Positions 50,547 through 59,804 of a DNA stretch of 64,000 bases are shown piece after piece; the stretch's first letter is position 1; each line of letters starts with the position of its first letter. The stretch is from Clostridia bacterium (lineage in GTDB: Bacteria > Bacillota > Clostridia > Oscillospirales > Acutalibacteraceae): positions 1-64,000 of the forward strand of contig JAGBSO010000048.1 of NCBI GenBank assembly GCA_017631795.1. Direction: 5' to 3'. Under the pieces are notes generated by a model, which did not search any database, had not been told where the DNA came from, and saw nothing but the letters and a program-made list of their open reading frames with translations. A program made the translations under genes and the position numbers.

Positions 50547-51451
50547 AATTTTCTGCATTTATTCAAAAATGATGTAAAATATTCCGGCAGGTCAGATGTG
50601 AATTCCAGATACTCTCCTGTTGCGGGATGCACAAAACCTATCACCCTTGCGTGGAGACACTGCCCCTGCAGTCCGTGAGTATGTTTTGCATCACCGTAAA
50701 CAGTATCGCCGGCAACGGGATGACCCATTGATGCGGCATGCACCCTTATCTGATGTGTCCTGCCTGTTTCAAGTATAAATTTACAGTGACAAAAGCCTGT
50801 GAATCTTTCAATCACTTCATAATGTGTTGTGGCATTTCTCGGATTCAGACCGTTGATTGCCTGCTTTTTTCTGTCGTGGGGACTTCTGCCGAGAGGTCTG
50901 TCGATTGTGCCTTTGTCCTCTCTGAAATTCCCCACAACAACAGCTTCATATTCTCTTCTGAAACTGTGTTTCTGAATCTGCTCTGCAAGGGAAATATGAG
51001 CTTTGTCGTTTTTTGCAACGATAAGAAGTCCGCTTGTGTCCTTGTCAATTCTGTGGACAATGCCCGGTCTTATGACGCCGTTGATGCCCGAAAGACTTTC
51101 TCCGCAGTGATACATCAGCGCATTTACGAGAGTGCCTGTGTAATTACCCGGTGCGGGATGGACAACCATATCCTTGGGCTTATTGATAACAAGCAGGTCA
51201 TCATCTTCATAAACGATATCAAGCGGAATATCCTCTGCAACGACATCAAGCTCTTTCGGCTCAGGCACTTCGGCAGTGACAACATCGCCTGCTTTGAGTT
51301 TAACGCTTTTTGAAGCCTTTTTACCGTTTACGGTAACTGCACCGTCTTCTATAAGCTGTGATGCTGCAGACCTTGAAAGTGAAGAATTGTCCGAAAGAAA
51401 TTTATCGAGTCTTACACCTGCTTCACTGACGGTAAACTCAAGAATTTCCAT
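50543..51451 (-). CDS. rluD: RluD-family 23S rRNA pseudouridine synthase
   Basis: 302 residues. N-terminal S4 RNA-binding domain (RLDKFLSDNSSLSRSAASQL), then the synthase domain with catalytic Asp in VHRIDKDTSGLLIVAKN and GRTHQIRVHAASMGHP. Follows lspA with a 14-base overlap, a frequent order in Firmicutes (lspA-rluD). The exact rRNA target cannot be read from the sequence. Confidence 0.94.
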   Translation of the reverse strand: MEILEFTVSEAGVRLDKFLSDNSSLSRSAASQLIEDGAVTVNGKKASKSVKLKAGDVVTAEVPEPKELDVVAEDIPLDIVYEDDDLLVINKPKDMVVHPAPGNYTGTLVNALMYHCGESLSGINGVIRPGIVHRIDKDTSGLLIVAKNDKAHISLAEQIQKHSFRREYEAVVVGNFREDKGTIDRPLGRSPHDRKKQAINGLNPRNATTHYEVIERFTGFCHCKFILETGRTHQIRVHAASMGHPVAGDTVYGDAKHTHGLQGQCLHARVIGFVHPATGEYLEFTSDLPEYFTSFLNKCRKL

Positions 51452-51953
51452 CGGTTTTCTCCTTTTTCTTCTGTTTCTCTTCCCTGATTATATCATAAAT
51501 GAGATACCCCATAACCACGAAACATCCCACAACAACAAGAATGTCCGCAAAATTGAAAACGGGGAAATCAATGAAGAGAGTTTTTATGTAGTCCACAACA
51601 TAACCCTGTGCGAATCTGTCTATAAGATTACCTGCACCGCCCGCAAGAATCAGGACGGCACAAGTATTGAGTATTTTTCCTTTTATTCTGCCCATAAACA
51701 GGAAGATGACACCGCCTGCCAGCAAAATAAGAGTTATGATTGACAGGAGCATTGTTGAATCAGAAAAAGCACTGAATGCAGCTCCTGTATTTTCCGCATA
51801 GGAAAGTCCTATGAAATTTTTTATAAGAACAATATCTTCTTTTCCCATCAGGTGTGTGACTGCAAGTTTTTTTATCAACTGGTCAATGAATGTCAGCACT
51901 GCAACTGCAATCATCTGCGCAGAAAAGATTATGTATCTCTTACTTTTTATCAT
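51438..51953 (-). CDS. lspA: Lipoprotein signal peptidase II
   Basis: 171 residues with four transmembrane helices. Catalytic aspartates are Asp 112 in GGAGNLIDRF and Asp 137 in FNFADILVV, plus YAENTGAAF. It cuts signal peptides of lipoproteins. Its ATGA start overlaps the divIVA stop, so translation is coupled. The C-terminal 20 residues are very basic (REEKQKKKEKTDG). Confidence 0.96.
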   Translation of the reverse strand: MIKSKRYIIFSAQMIAVAVLTFIDQLIKKLAVTHLMGKEDIVLIKNFIGLSYAENTGAAFSAFSDSTMLLSIITLILLAGGVIFLFMGRIKGKILNTCAVLILAGGAGNLIDRFAQGYVVDYIKTLFIDFPVFNFADILVVVGCFVVMGYLIYDIIREEKQKKKEKTDGNS

Positions 51954-54097
51954 TTTCTTTTCTTTTTCTTATGTTTGCGTGAATTTGCTTCAGCTTTTTC
52001 TGCTTCTCTTGCACGTTTCTTTTCTTCATCGACTTCAAACATGCTGAAATCTATTTCAAAATCATCATCTGCACCGGCAAGCTGATCAAAAACAGAATTG
52101 TCAGCGGTAACAAACTCACTGTTGTTATCTGAAGGAATTTCGGGGACAAACTCTTTAACGTCATCATCGTCATCTTCTGCTGCATCGATTATATCCCAGT
52201 TGTCATCAAAAAGATCATCGTCATCTTCTTCATCGACAAATTCAACAACTTCTTCTGCTGTTTCTTCAACAACTTCTTCTGCTGCTTCTTCAACAACTTC
52301 TTCTGTTTCTTCTTCAACAACTTCTTCTGTTTCTTCTTCAACAACTGCTGCAGGGATTTCTTCTGCATCATCGAAGTCAAGATCGAATTCGAATTCTTCA
52401 AAATTTTCTTCAGCAACTTCTTCTGTTGCAGGTGCTTCAGCTACAGGCTCTTCAGCAACTTCTTCGTCTGCAAGAACTTCTGCAAGCTCTTCTTCTGTCA
52501 CTACCGGAACAATTTCTTCAACTGTTTCTGCAACTTCTTCTGCTGTTTCTTCTTCTGCAGCCACTTCAATAACTTCTTCTGCTACTTCTGCAACAACTTC
52601 CTCTGCAACCTCTTCAGCAACAGGTTCTGCGACAACTTCTTCTGCTGTTTCTGCAACAACTTCTGCCTCAGGAAGTTCAATTTCTGTCAATGTATCTTCG
52701 TCAGCGTTTGCTGCTTCAATTGCTGCTGCTTCGATAGCTGCTGCTTCAACTTTTTCATTTTCTTCTTCAATAAGCTGTTCTGTTGCCTTCATCATCTCTT
52801 TTGAATCAATGCCGAAGCAAAGAAGAATCTGCTCAATATCTTCAACAGCAACTGCTTCATTGAGCGCTTCGCTGTCTGTTACAAAAACAGTTTCGTCTGC
52901 AACAAGCGGAGCACTGTCGGGCTGTTCACACTCTGCGGGAATAACAGCAAGAGCTTCGTTGATTTTTGCATGGATTTCTTCTGCTGCAGTCTTAACTGCA
53001 TTGTATCTTACAACTGCTGATTCAATTGCGTTGTTTACACTTTCGATGTTTGCATGAAGCTCATCATTGAGTCTGTTGACATCTGTCTGAGCCTTGATAA
53101 GAATTGCGGCAGCAGCTGACTTTGCCTTTGCAGTTACGCTCTGAGCAAATGCTTCTGCATCGCCTCTGATTTTTCTTGCATCTTCATGTGCAAGTTTGAT
53201 CTGCTCTGTTTTATAGAAGTCTGCAAGCTTAACCTGCTCTTCATTATAAAGCACAGCTTCTTTTTTCATTTCAAAAGCTTCTGCCTTGAGAGTTTCTGCT
53301 TCTTCCTTTGACCTGTTTGCATCGGCAATAAGACCGTCAACAACAGACTGCGCCTTGCCCACTGCTTCTGAAACGATCTTTTCTGCTGTTTCGTCAGCTT
53401 CTGCAGTAACGGCAGCAGCAGTATCGGTTGCTTCTTTAACAAGAGCTTCTGCAGTTGCCTTTGCTTCTTCCGTAACAGCTGCAGCTGCTGCGTTAGCTTC
53501 ATTCACAAGGTTTTCTGCAGTTTCTGATGCTTCTCTGATAACAGTATCAGCATTCTGGTTGATTTCGTCGATTGTATGCTGAATGCCTGCTTTTGCACCG
53601 TCAACGGTAGCTTTTGCCTGAGCATTTGCATTTTCGATTATTTTTGCAGCTTCTTTTTCTGCTTCAGCAACAGCATCAGCAAGAGCTGTTGCTGCCTTGT
53701 CTGTCATTTCCTTGGCTTTTGCTTCTGCCTCTGCAATAACCTTATCTCTGTCAACATAGATTTCGTTTGAGCGGTCTCTTGCTTCGCTGATGATTTTTCT
53801 GCCTTCATTCTTTGCAGCTTCGATCATCTTTGCAACAACAGATTCTGCACCTGCAATTGTCTGTGCAGCTGTTTTCTGTGCTGTAAGCAGAGTTTCTGTC
53901 ATGTAGCTTTCGTTACGCTTGTATTCATCAAGCTTCTTTGCGAAAATTGTAAGTCTTCTTACGATTTCCTTGTTTTCATCAAAAAGTTCACCGTAAGCCT
54001 TTGCCATTTCTTCAACAAAAGCTTCAACACTCGCTTCTGAATATCCTCCGTCAGGAAGAGTTTCAAAACTGTGCTTTCTTATTTCATCAACTGTCAT
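51950..54097 (-). CDS. divIVA: Giant DivIVA-family protein with long coiled coil and acidic repeats
   Basis: 715 residues, against about 160-240 for typical DivIVA. The ATG at 54097 has better spacing to ggaagg than the one at 54103. DivIVA head: MTVDEIRKHSFETLPDGGYS, then VEAFVEEMAKAYGEL (3-60). An Ala/Glu-rich coiled coil runs to about 370. From about 400 to 640 lie low-complexity Glu/Val/Ala repeats (EEVVEE, ETAEEVVE), then Asp clusters (DEEDDDDLFDDNWD), and a basic end (RKHKKKKRK). DivIVA marks curved membrane at poles and septa. Its place between sepF and lspA is the usual one. The acidic extension may be a docking scaffold. Confidence 0.9.
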   Translation of the reverse strand: MTVDEIRKHSFETLPDGGYSEASVEAFVEEMAKAYGELFDENKEIVRRLTIFAKKLDEYKRNESYMTETLLTAQKTAAQTIAGAESVVAKMIEAAKNEGRKIISEARDRSNEIYVDRDKVIAEAEAKAKEMTDKAATALADAVAEAEKEAAKIIENANAQAKATVDGAKAGIQHTIDEINQNADTVIREASETAENLVNEANAAAAAVTEEAKATAEALVKEATDTAAAVTAEADETAEKIVSEAVGKAQSVVDGLIADANRSKEEAETLKAEAFEMKKEAVLYNEEQVKLADFYKTEQIKLAHEDARKIRGDAEAFAQSVTAKAKSAAAAILIKAQTDVNRLNDELHANIESVNNAIESAVVRYNAVKTAAEEIHAKINEALAVIPAECEQPDSAPLVADETVFVTDSEALNEAVAVEDIEQILLCFGIDSKEMMKATEQLIEEENEKVEAAAIEAAAIEAANADEDTLTEIELPEAEVVAETAEEVVAEPVAEEVAEEVVAEVAEEVIEVAAEEETAEEVAETVEEIVPVVTEEELAEVLADEEVAEEPVAEAPATEEVAEENFEEFEFDLDFDDAEEIPAAVVEEETEEVVEEETEEVVEEAAEEVVEETAEEVVEFVDEEDDDDLFDDNWDIIDAAEDDDDDVKEFVPEIPSDNNSEFVTADNSVFDQLAGADDDFEIDFSMFEVDEEKKRAREAEKAEANSRKHKKKKRK

Positions 54098-54127
54098 ATC
54101 CATTACCTTCCGTTCTTTCTCTTTTTA

Positions 54128-54661
54128 TCAGACAAAGTAAACGCCGTTATTTTCAAGTTCGTAAAGCAGGTCGCCCATAACATCCACATTGTAGGGAGTT
54201 ATGATGAAAGTGCTTTTTGCGATCTTTTTGATTTCACCGTCATTTGCATAAGCAACACCGCTGAGGAAATCAAGAAGTCTGAGTGCTTCATCCTTGCTTG
54301 TGGATTCAAGGTTGAGCACGATGGTTCTTTTTTCGTTCAGATTATCTGCAATTTCTCTTGCATCTGAAAACTTTTCAGGTTTTGTGAGCACCACCTGAAG
54401 TTTTGCTGTTGTGTGAATATCAACAACCTTTGTTGAGTGACCTACCGTTGTGCTTTTGAATGTTGAACGTGATGATGCAGATCTTTCAAATGCAGCAAGA
54501 TTATAGTCATCTCTCGGTGCTGATTTTTTAACAGGCTCGCGCTTGGGGTTTACAATTTTCTCTTCTGCCTGTTCTGTTTCATCTTCATCAACTTCGTCTT
54601 CGTCATCATAATCCGGTTCCGGAGCATCCATGTAAGTCTTGAATTTTTCCCAGATTCCCAT
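54128..54661 (-). CDS. sepF: Cell division protein SepF
   Basis: 177 residues from ATG 54661, after agagagg. The N-terminal amphipathic membrane helix (MGIWEKFKTYM) is followed by an acidic, flexible region (15-75) and the SepF core (VVLTKPEKFSDAREIADNL, then LNLESTSKDEALRLLDFLSG). It tethers FtsZ to the membrane and bends it around the septum. Part of a yggS-sepF-divIVA run. Confidence 0.95.
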   Translation of the reverse strand: MGIWEKFKTYMDAPEPDYDDEDEVDEDETEQAEEKIVNPKREPVKKSAPRDDYNLAAFERSASSRSTFKSTTVGHSTKVVDIHTTAKLQVVLTKPEKFSDAREIADNLNEKRTIVLNLESTSKDEALRLLDFLSGVAYANDGEIKKIAKSTFIITPYNVDVMGDLLYELENNGVYFV

Positions 54662-54677
54662 ATAAAACAATCCTCTC

Positions 54678-55388
54678 TTATTTATATATTCTCGGTCCGA
54701 AAATTGCCGAGCCGACTCTTACAAGATTAGAGCCGCAAAGTATAGCCTCTTCATAATCGCCTGACATTCCCATAGACAAAATGTCCATACTTACATTATC
54801 TAATTTTTTTGTCTTAATGTCAATAAACAGATTATACATTTCATCAAAAAATTTTCTCAATTCTGCGTTATTTTCACAAATCGGCGGAATTGTCATCAAA
54901 CCTTTGATGGCGATGTGCTTCATTTCTGCTATTTCCGAGAAAATCTCATAAAACTGTGATTTATCCATACCTGTTTTACTTTCCTCGTCACCGACATTTA
55001 TTTCAAGCAGAATGTCGGCAGTCATGTTGTTTTTTTCAGCCTGACGCTCAATTTCCTTTGCAAGTGAAACGCTGTCAACAGACTGTATCAGATCAACTTC
55101 CGTGATGATTTTACGCACCTTGTTTGACTGAAGATGACCGATAAGATGCTTTTCGACTTTTTCAAGTCTGAGTTCGTCTTTTTTTGAAAGAAACTCCTGC
55201 ACTTTATTTTCACCGATAAGATCAATTCCGCATTCTATTGCGTGATTAATATATACGGGGTCAACCGTTTTTGTAACTGCCATAAAACGGACATCACTTT
55301 CGCTTCTGCCGCTTTTTACCGCAGCTTCGTTTATTCTGTTACGTATAAACTTTATGTTTTCCTGAATATCAATTAATTTCTGTTCCAA
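54678..55388 (-). CDS. yggS: YggS-family PLP homeostasis protein
   Basis: 236 residues. Alanine-racemase-like barrel that carries PLP without known catalysis; the PLP lysine is in MAVTKTVDPVYI. Other markers: LIGHLQSNKVRKI, LEINVGDEESKTGM, and LSMGMSGDYEEAI near the C-terminus, all standard. It lies 16 bases before sepF, the conserved Firmicutes position. A repeat element fills its upstream gap. Confidence 0.95.
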   Translation of the reverse strand: MEQKLIDIQENIKFIRNRINEAAVKSGRSESDVRFMAVTKTVDPVYINHAIECGIDLIGENKVQEFLSKKDELRLEKVEKHLIGHLQSNKVRKIITEVDLIQSVDSVSLAKEIERQAEKNNMTADILLEINVGDEESKTGMDKSQFYEIFSEIAEMKHIAIKGLMTIPPICENNAELRKFFDEMYNLFIDIKTKKLDNVSMDILSMGMSGDYEEAILCGSNLVRVGSAIFGPRIYK

Positions 55389-55404
55389 ATTTACACCCCC
55401 GGAT

Positions 55405-55560
55405 ACAATAATTCAGCAGGGCTAAATTATTGTAATTGAAAATTAAAAGTTGAAAGTTGAAAATGTATAGAGCGAAGCGGAAGTAAGTGCGAAGCACTTC
55501 CGAAACTTTCCGTTTTCCATTCTCAATTTTCCATTGAGCACAGCGATAAATTATTGTTTA
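55405..55560. repeat. Composite AAACAATAATTTA element with nested repeat
   Basis: Begins with ACAATAATTCAGC/GCTAAATTATTGT, then GAAAATTAAAAGTTGAAAGT against TTTTCCATTCTCAATTTTCC. Its core TAGAGCGAAGCGGAA and GTGCGAAGCACTTCCGA match the copy at 11687. It ends TAAATTATTGTTTA at 55547-55560. Read on the minus strand, the final TAA is the stop codon of the HlyD-like gene. Confidence 0.87.
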
Positions 55561-56847
55561 TCCTGTTATCAGTCTTCCATGCGAAAGGTCTCTGCCTTCG
55601 ACGATATATTCATCATAAAGATGAAGATATTTTGACGGGTTATCGTTTTCTATTATATCATTGTCCTTATACGGATCGGCGACGATACTGTAATCTTCTG
55701 TTGAATAGATTATCTTTATCTTTCTGAAATACATGAAACCGCCTGATACAACATAAACGCCTTTTTCGTTGTCTTCGTTTGTTCTTATTGCACGGTTGTC
55801 AACACGGAAGCCCTCAAACTCTTCAATATTTATAACTGCTGTTTCACATCTGAGCGATGCAAGTTCTTCGCTCATTATGTTGCATCTGAAAACGACAAGG
55901 GATTTTCCTGTTGTGCGGTCCGAACGGATTGAAACGACCTGTGCAGTCACATCGTTGACAGAAGAATCAGGGAAAGTCACCGTATAGCGTCTGCCCTCAC
56001 GAAGCGCATTGATTGCAGATGTTTCAGTCACGCAGACAATATACCAATAGTAACCGTGAACAAGTCTGCCCGCATCGCTTTCCTTGATTGTTTCGGGAGT
56101 AGCCGCCATGATATTTTCCACATCTTCGATGGTCCATTCCTTGACATTTTTATAATCAAGCAAGTTTTCATAACCGTCTGTGCCTGAAATATAGTAGCCT
56201 GTGCCGCCTGATTTTATCTCCTTGTAACTTCCTGTAGATGCGGAAAGTGCATCGTATTCAGCCTTGAGAGCGTTTATGGATGCTGACAAATCAAGCTCCA
56301 CACCTGTTGCAGTCTGTTTTGAAGTGATTGCATCACGTATTTCGTTCTGATTTTCATTAAGATGTGTGAAGTTGCCCGAAGAAACCATTGATGCGAAAGA
56401 ATAAAGGTCAGACATTATTCTTTCATCATGGGCAGTCGTATCACCGACGATATCTGATGAAGCGTTGACAAGGTCGCTGTAATACTCCAGAAGTTCGTTG
56501 ATTTCACCCATCCTGATGATATTTCCTGCCGATTCACTGTCGGCAAAAGAATAAGCAACGGTATCGTTTGCGCCCACACGGGTGCCGTCTCTGACCGCTG
56601 AAACAACGTTTGCACCTGCGGCAGAAATGATTTTTTCATCCCTGACGATAAACACTTCTGTTTTCAGCGATTTTGCAGCATCATCTGCAAATGCAATTTC
56701 TGTTCTGAGCTGTGTTCCTTTTGCGAACATATAGAAGTGGTAGGAACAAAACGCAAGAAGCACAACAGCCATCAGAGTTATTCCCACAATTGCAGGAATG
56801 CTCAGCCGTCTGTTTTTTGGTGTTTTTTCCTTTTCCAAAACAATCAT
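55558..56847 (-). CDS. HlyD-like membrane-fusion protein
   Basis: 429 residues. One N-terminal transmembrane helix (about 17-40), then an extracytoplasmic part with a barrel-sandwich start (KSLKTEVFIVRDEKIISA, VVSAVRDGTRVGANDTVA), a helical hairpin (about 110-200) and a beta-barrel end. This is the shape of HlyD/periplasmic-adaptor proteins. Such a gene is found near sepF and divIVA in Clostridia without an export ATPase, so a division or envelope role is possible. Its ATGA start overlaps the stop of miaA, and its TAA stop lies in the repeat element. Confidence 0.75.
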   Translation of the reverse strand: MIVLEKEKTPKNRRLSIPAIVGITLMAVVLLAFCSYHFYMFAKGTQLRTEIAFADDAAKSLKTEVFIVRDEKIISAAGANVVSAVRDGTRVGANDTVAYSFADSESAGNIIRMGEINELLEYYSDLVNASSDIVGDTTAHDERIMSDLYSFASMVSSGNFTHLNENQNEIRDAITSKQTATGVELDLSASINALKAEYDALSASTGSYKEIKSGGTGYYISGTDGYENLLDYKNVKEWTIEDVENIMAATPETIKESDAGRLVHGYYWYIVCVTETSAINALREGRRYTVTFPDSSVNDVTAQVVSIRSDRTTGKSLVVFRCNIMSEELASLRCETAVINIEEFEGFRVDNRAIRTNEDNEKGVYVVSGGFMYFRKIKIIYSTEDYSIVADPYKDNDIIENDNPSKYLHLYDEYIVEGRDLSHGRLITG

Positions 56848-57776
56848 CCTTTGAGAAATTCTTTGACTTTTCCGATTGCAGTGCTGACAAAATCATTATC
56901 TGCATCGGGTTGTACGGTAAATTTATTTTCGTTGCGTCTGAACCATGTCATCTGACGCTTTGCGTAGTGTCTTGTTTCTTTTTTAAGATTATCAAGTGCT
57001 TCGCCGAGTGTATACTCACCGCTGAAATACGGTTTCAGTTCCTTGTAGCCTATTGCCTGTTTTGCTGTTGTCTCTTCTCCGAGGGAAATGAATTTTTCTG
57101 CTTCTTCAAGAAGTCCCGTATCAACCATGATATCAACACGCTTTTCAATGCGGTCGTAGAGTTTCTGTCTGTCGGCGTATTCTATATAAATGTATAATGA
57201 ATCGTAATCAGAGCCTTTTTCTCTTGATTTTCTCTTCTGCTCTGAAATTGTTTCTCCTGTGAGATAATAAACTTCAAGCGCTCTTAAAATTCTGCCTGCG
57301 TTGTTCACATGAAGTGTATCTGCTGTTTCGGGGTCAATCTGACGAAGCTCACTGAGAAGCTTTTCTGCACCCTCTTTTTCAAGACGGTCTTTGAGTTTAT
57401 CTCTCATTTCGCTGTTGTCAGGCACAAATCCGAAATCAATCCCGTAAAGCAGAGAATCAACATAAAGTCCCGTACCGCCTGCAATAACAGGCACATTTCC
57501 CCTTGAAACGATATCTTCAATACATCTTTTCGCATCGCTCACAAACTGAGCTACGGAATATGTTTCCGACGGGTCGATAATGCTTATGAGATGATGGGGT
57601 ATGCCCTGCTTTTCTTCTTCTGAAGGCTGTGCTGTGGCAATAAACATGCCTTTGTAAATCTGCATTGAATCGGCTGAAATGATTTCACCGCCGACTGCCT
57701 TTGCAATTTCAACGGCAAGTGATGTTTTTCCTGATGCTGTGGGCCCTACCACCGCAATAACTTTTGTCTTTTTCAT
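56844..57776 (-). CDS. miaA: tRNA dimethylallyltransferase
   Basis: 310 residues. It puts an isopentenyl group on A37 of tRNAs. P-loop GPTASGKTSLAVEIAK, SADSMQIYKGM, then GIPHHLIS and GGTGLYVDSLLYG are the family signatures. The start overlaps the mutL stop by one base. The partner enzyme MiaB, which methylthiolates the same base, is encoded at the right edge of the same strand. Confidence 0.97.
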   Translation of the reverse strand: MKKTKVIAVVGPTASGKTSLAVEIAKAVGGEIISADSMQIYKGMFIATAQPSEEEKQGIPHHLISIIDPSETYSVAQFVSDAKRCIEDIVSRGNVPVIAGGTGLYVDSLLYGIDFGFVPDNSEMRDKLKDRLEKEGAEKLLSELRQIDPETADTLHVNNAGRILRALEVYYLTGETISEQKRKSREKGSDYDSLYIYIEYADRQKLYDRIEKRVDIMVDTGLLEEAEKFISLGEETTAKQAIGYKELKPYFSGEYTLGEALDNLKKETRHYAKRQMTWFRRNENKFTVQPDADNDFVSTAIGKVKEFLKG

Positions 57777-59752
57777 CAGCCGTTTCTCCCGAAAAGCTTT
57801 TTGATTTCATACTCGGACATGGAAAACATAACAGGTCTGCCGTGGGGACAATATCTTACTTCATCGTCTGAAAAAACCTTTTTCACAAGGTCTTCCATTT
57901 CAAGAAGTGAAATTCTGTCACCTGCTTTTATAGCAGCTCTGCAGGCTGTTGAATGATAAAGCCAGTCGAGTTTTTCAGGCTCAGGGTCAGAAGAATTCTT
58001 TGCAAGTTTATCTGCAATTTCTGCCACGATTTCTGCCACATCACCGTCTGAAAGCTCTGTGGGACATTCAGTTACCCTGACTGTGCCTTCGCCGAAATCA
58101 TCAACGCAGTAGCCTGATTTTCTGAATACTTCAAGGTTGTTCAGCACAGCGTCATAATCCTTTGCTGAAAGTGTGACTGTAATGGGTGCCATGAGCATCT
58201 GCGAATAAATCTGTCTGTCCTGATTTTTCAGCGAATTGAAAATGATTCTTTCGTGTGCTGCATGTTTATCAAGAAACAGCAGCTCTTTTTTTGTCTGAAC
58301 AAGTATATATGTATTGAAAGCTTCGCCTATCACCCTGAAATCAGGTATGACTGCTTCCTTTTTTTCTTCTTTTGTTTCAACTGTTTCAATTGTTTCAACA
58401 ATCGGGGCAGTTTCGGTAACAGCAGGAGTTTCTGCTTTTGCTTCTTCTTTCGGCTCTTCTGTGGTCGGTGCAGTTCTGCACATCCCCAGCACATCTTCTT
58501 CATCTTCAAATGAGAATACGGGTGCTGCAGGCTCTTTCACCACGGGAGCATTGTACACAGGCTTGGGGGTGAATTCTCTTTTTATGCCCTTGTACATATT
58601 TTCAATAGGCGGTACTTCCTTTTTTTCTGCCGAAGTGTCAACTGAAAGAGAGATTTTTTCTGTTTTTGCAGGCATTTCAACCTGATTGACTTCTGTTTTC
58701 GGCACAAACAGATGATCAGCTCTTCTGACTTCTGTTTTTATTTTTACGGGAGTGTCACCTTTCTGCAAAGCTGAAACTGCAGAAAAATAAATGGCATCAT
58801 AAACGGGTTTTTCAGATGCAAAACGCACCTGAGTTTTTGCAGGATGCACATTTACGTCTACCATTGACGGATTCACCGTCAGGAAAAGCACACATGCGGG
58901 GTATTTGCCCACCATGATCTGATTTTTATAGGCATTGTCAAGGGCAGATGCAGCTACGGGGAGTTTTACATATCTTCCGTTCACAAAAAGATGCTGCATT
59001 GTTCTGTTCGGTCTTGAATGAACAGGTTTTGAAATGTAACCCTTTACAGTTATACCGCCTGTTTCACCTTCGCACTCAACAAGTGTTGCACCGAAATCCT
59101 TGCCGTAGACTTCATTTATAACGGTTACAAGTCTTCCGTCTCCGGGAGTGAAAAGTGTTCTGCGGTTATCTTTTATGAGAGTTATGCTGATTTCGGGATG
59201 TGACAAAGCGATTTTTGAAACAACATCTGCAACATAACTGCCTTCGGTCATATCTTTTTTCAGGAATTTCATTCTTGCGGGAGTGTTGTAAAACAGGTCA
59301 CGGATCATGATTGTTGTTCCGTCGGGACAGCCTGCATCTGTCAGCTCCTGTTCTTCTCCGCCCGAAATGCTGTATTTTGTGCCGATTTCCTCGTCACTTG
59401 TTTTTGTGAGCATTTCAACATGTGCCACAGCTGCAACAGAAGCCAGTGCTTCACCTCTGAAACCGAGTGTGAAAATTGCATCAAGGTCTTCCTGCACACT
59501 GATTTTGCTTGTGGCATGGCTGATGAATGCAGCCCTTACGTCTTCCCTTGCAATACCGCAGCCGTTGTCGGTGATACGGATATAACGCACACCGCCGTTT
59601 TTGATTTCAACGGTGATTTTTGTGCTGCCTGCGTCGATGGAATTTTCCATCAGCTCCTTGACAACACTTGACGGTCTTTCCACCACCTCACCTGCTGCGA
59701 TAAGATTTGCTAATGACCTGGGAAGAATATTGATTTTAGGCAATGGAAACAC
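57776..59752 (-). CDS. mutL: DNA mismatch repair protein MutL
   Basis: 658 residues. The N-terminal GHKL ATPase has ELMENSIDAGSTKI, ITDNGCGI, TLGFRGEAL and GTTIMIRDLFYNTPARMKFL. A Glu/Pro/Thr-rich linker (about 370-470) leads to the dimerisation/endonuclease half with ACRAAIKAGD and CPHGRP. The expected metal motif DQHA(x2)E(x4)E reads DKHAAHERIIFN, so the Gln and the last Glu are changed. It sits between miaA and mutS. Confidence 0.96.
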   Translation of the reverse strand: MFPLPKINILPRSLANLIAAGEVVERPSSVVKELMENSIDAGSTKITVEIKNGGVRYIRITDNGCGIAREDVRAAFISHATSKISVQEDLDAIFTLGFRGEALASVAAVAHVEMLTKTSDEEIGTKYSISGGEEQELTDAGCPDGTTIMIRDLFYNTPARMKFLKKDMTEGSYVADVVSKIALSHPEISITLIKDNRRTLFTPGDGRLVTVINEVYGKDFGATLVECEGETGGITVKGYISKPVHSRPNRTMQHLFVNGRYVKLPVAASALDNAYKNQIMVGKYPACVLFLTVNPSMVDVNVHPAKTQVRFASEKPVYDAIYFSAVSALQKGDTPVKIKTEVRRADHLFVPKTEVNQVEMPAKTEKISLSVDTSAEKKEVPPIENMYKGIKREFTPKPVYNAPVVKEPAAPVFSFEDEEDVLGMCRTAPTTEEPKEEAKAETPAVTETAPIVETIETVETKEEKKEAVIPDFRVIGEAFNTYILVQTKKELLFLDKHAAHERIIFNSLKNQDRQIYSQMLMAPITVTLSAKDYDAVLNNLEVFRKSGYCVDDFGEGTVRVTECPTELSDGDVAEIVAEIADKLAKNSSDPEPEKLDWLYHSTACRAAIKAGDRISLLEMEDLVKKVFSDDEVRYCPHGRPVMFSMSEYEIKKLFGRNG

Positions 59753-59804
59753 CTCTTTCTTAATGAATAATTATTTACCAAAACTTGCGTATGGCGGCTT
59801 GTTA

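Noticed and set aside
52098..53057. 319-residue Ser/Thr-rich frame on the plus strand
   Set aside because: It is the exact complement of the divIVA acidic repeats; biased codons keep the opposite frame open. No ribosome site.
58314..58685. Plus-strand Ser-rich frame opposite mutL
   Set aside because: Complement of the mutL low-complexity linker, not a gene.
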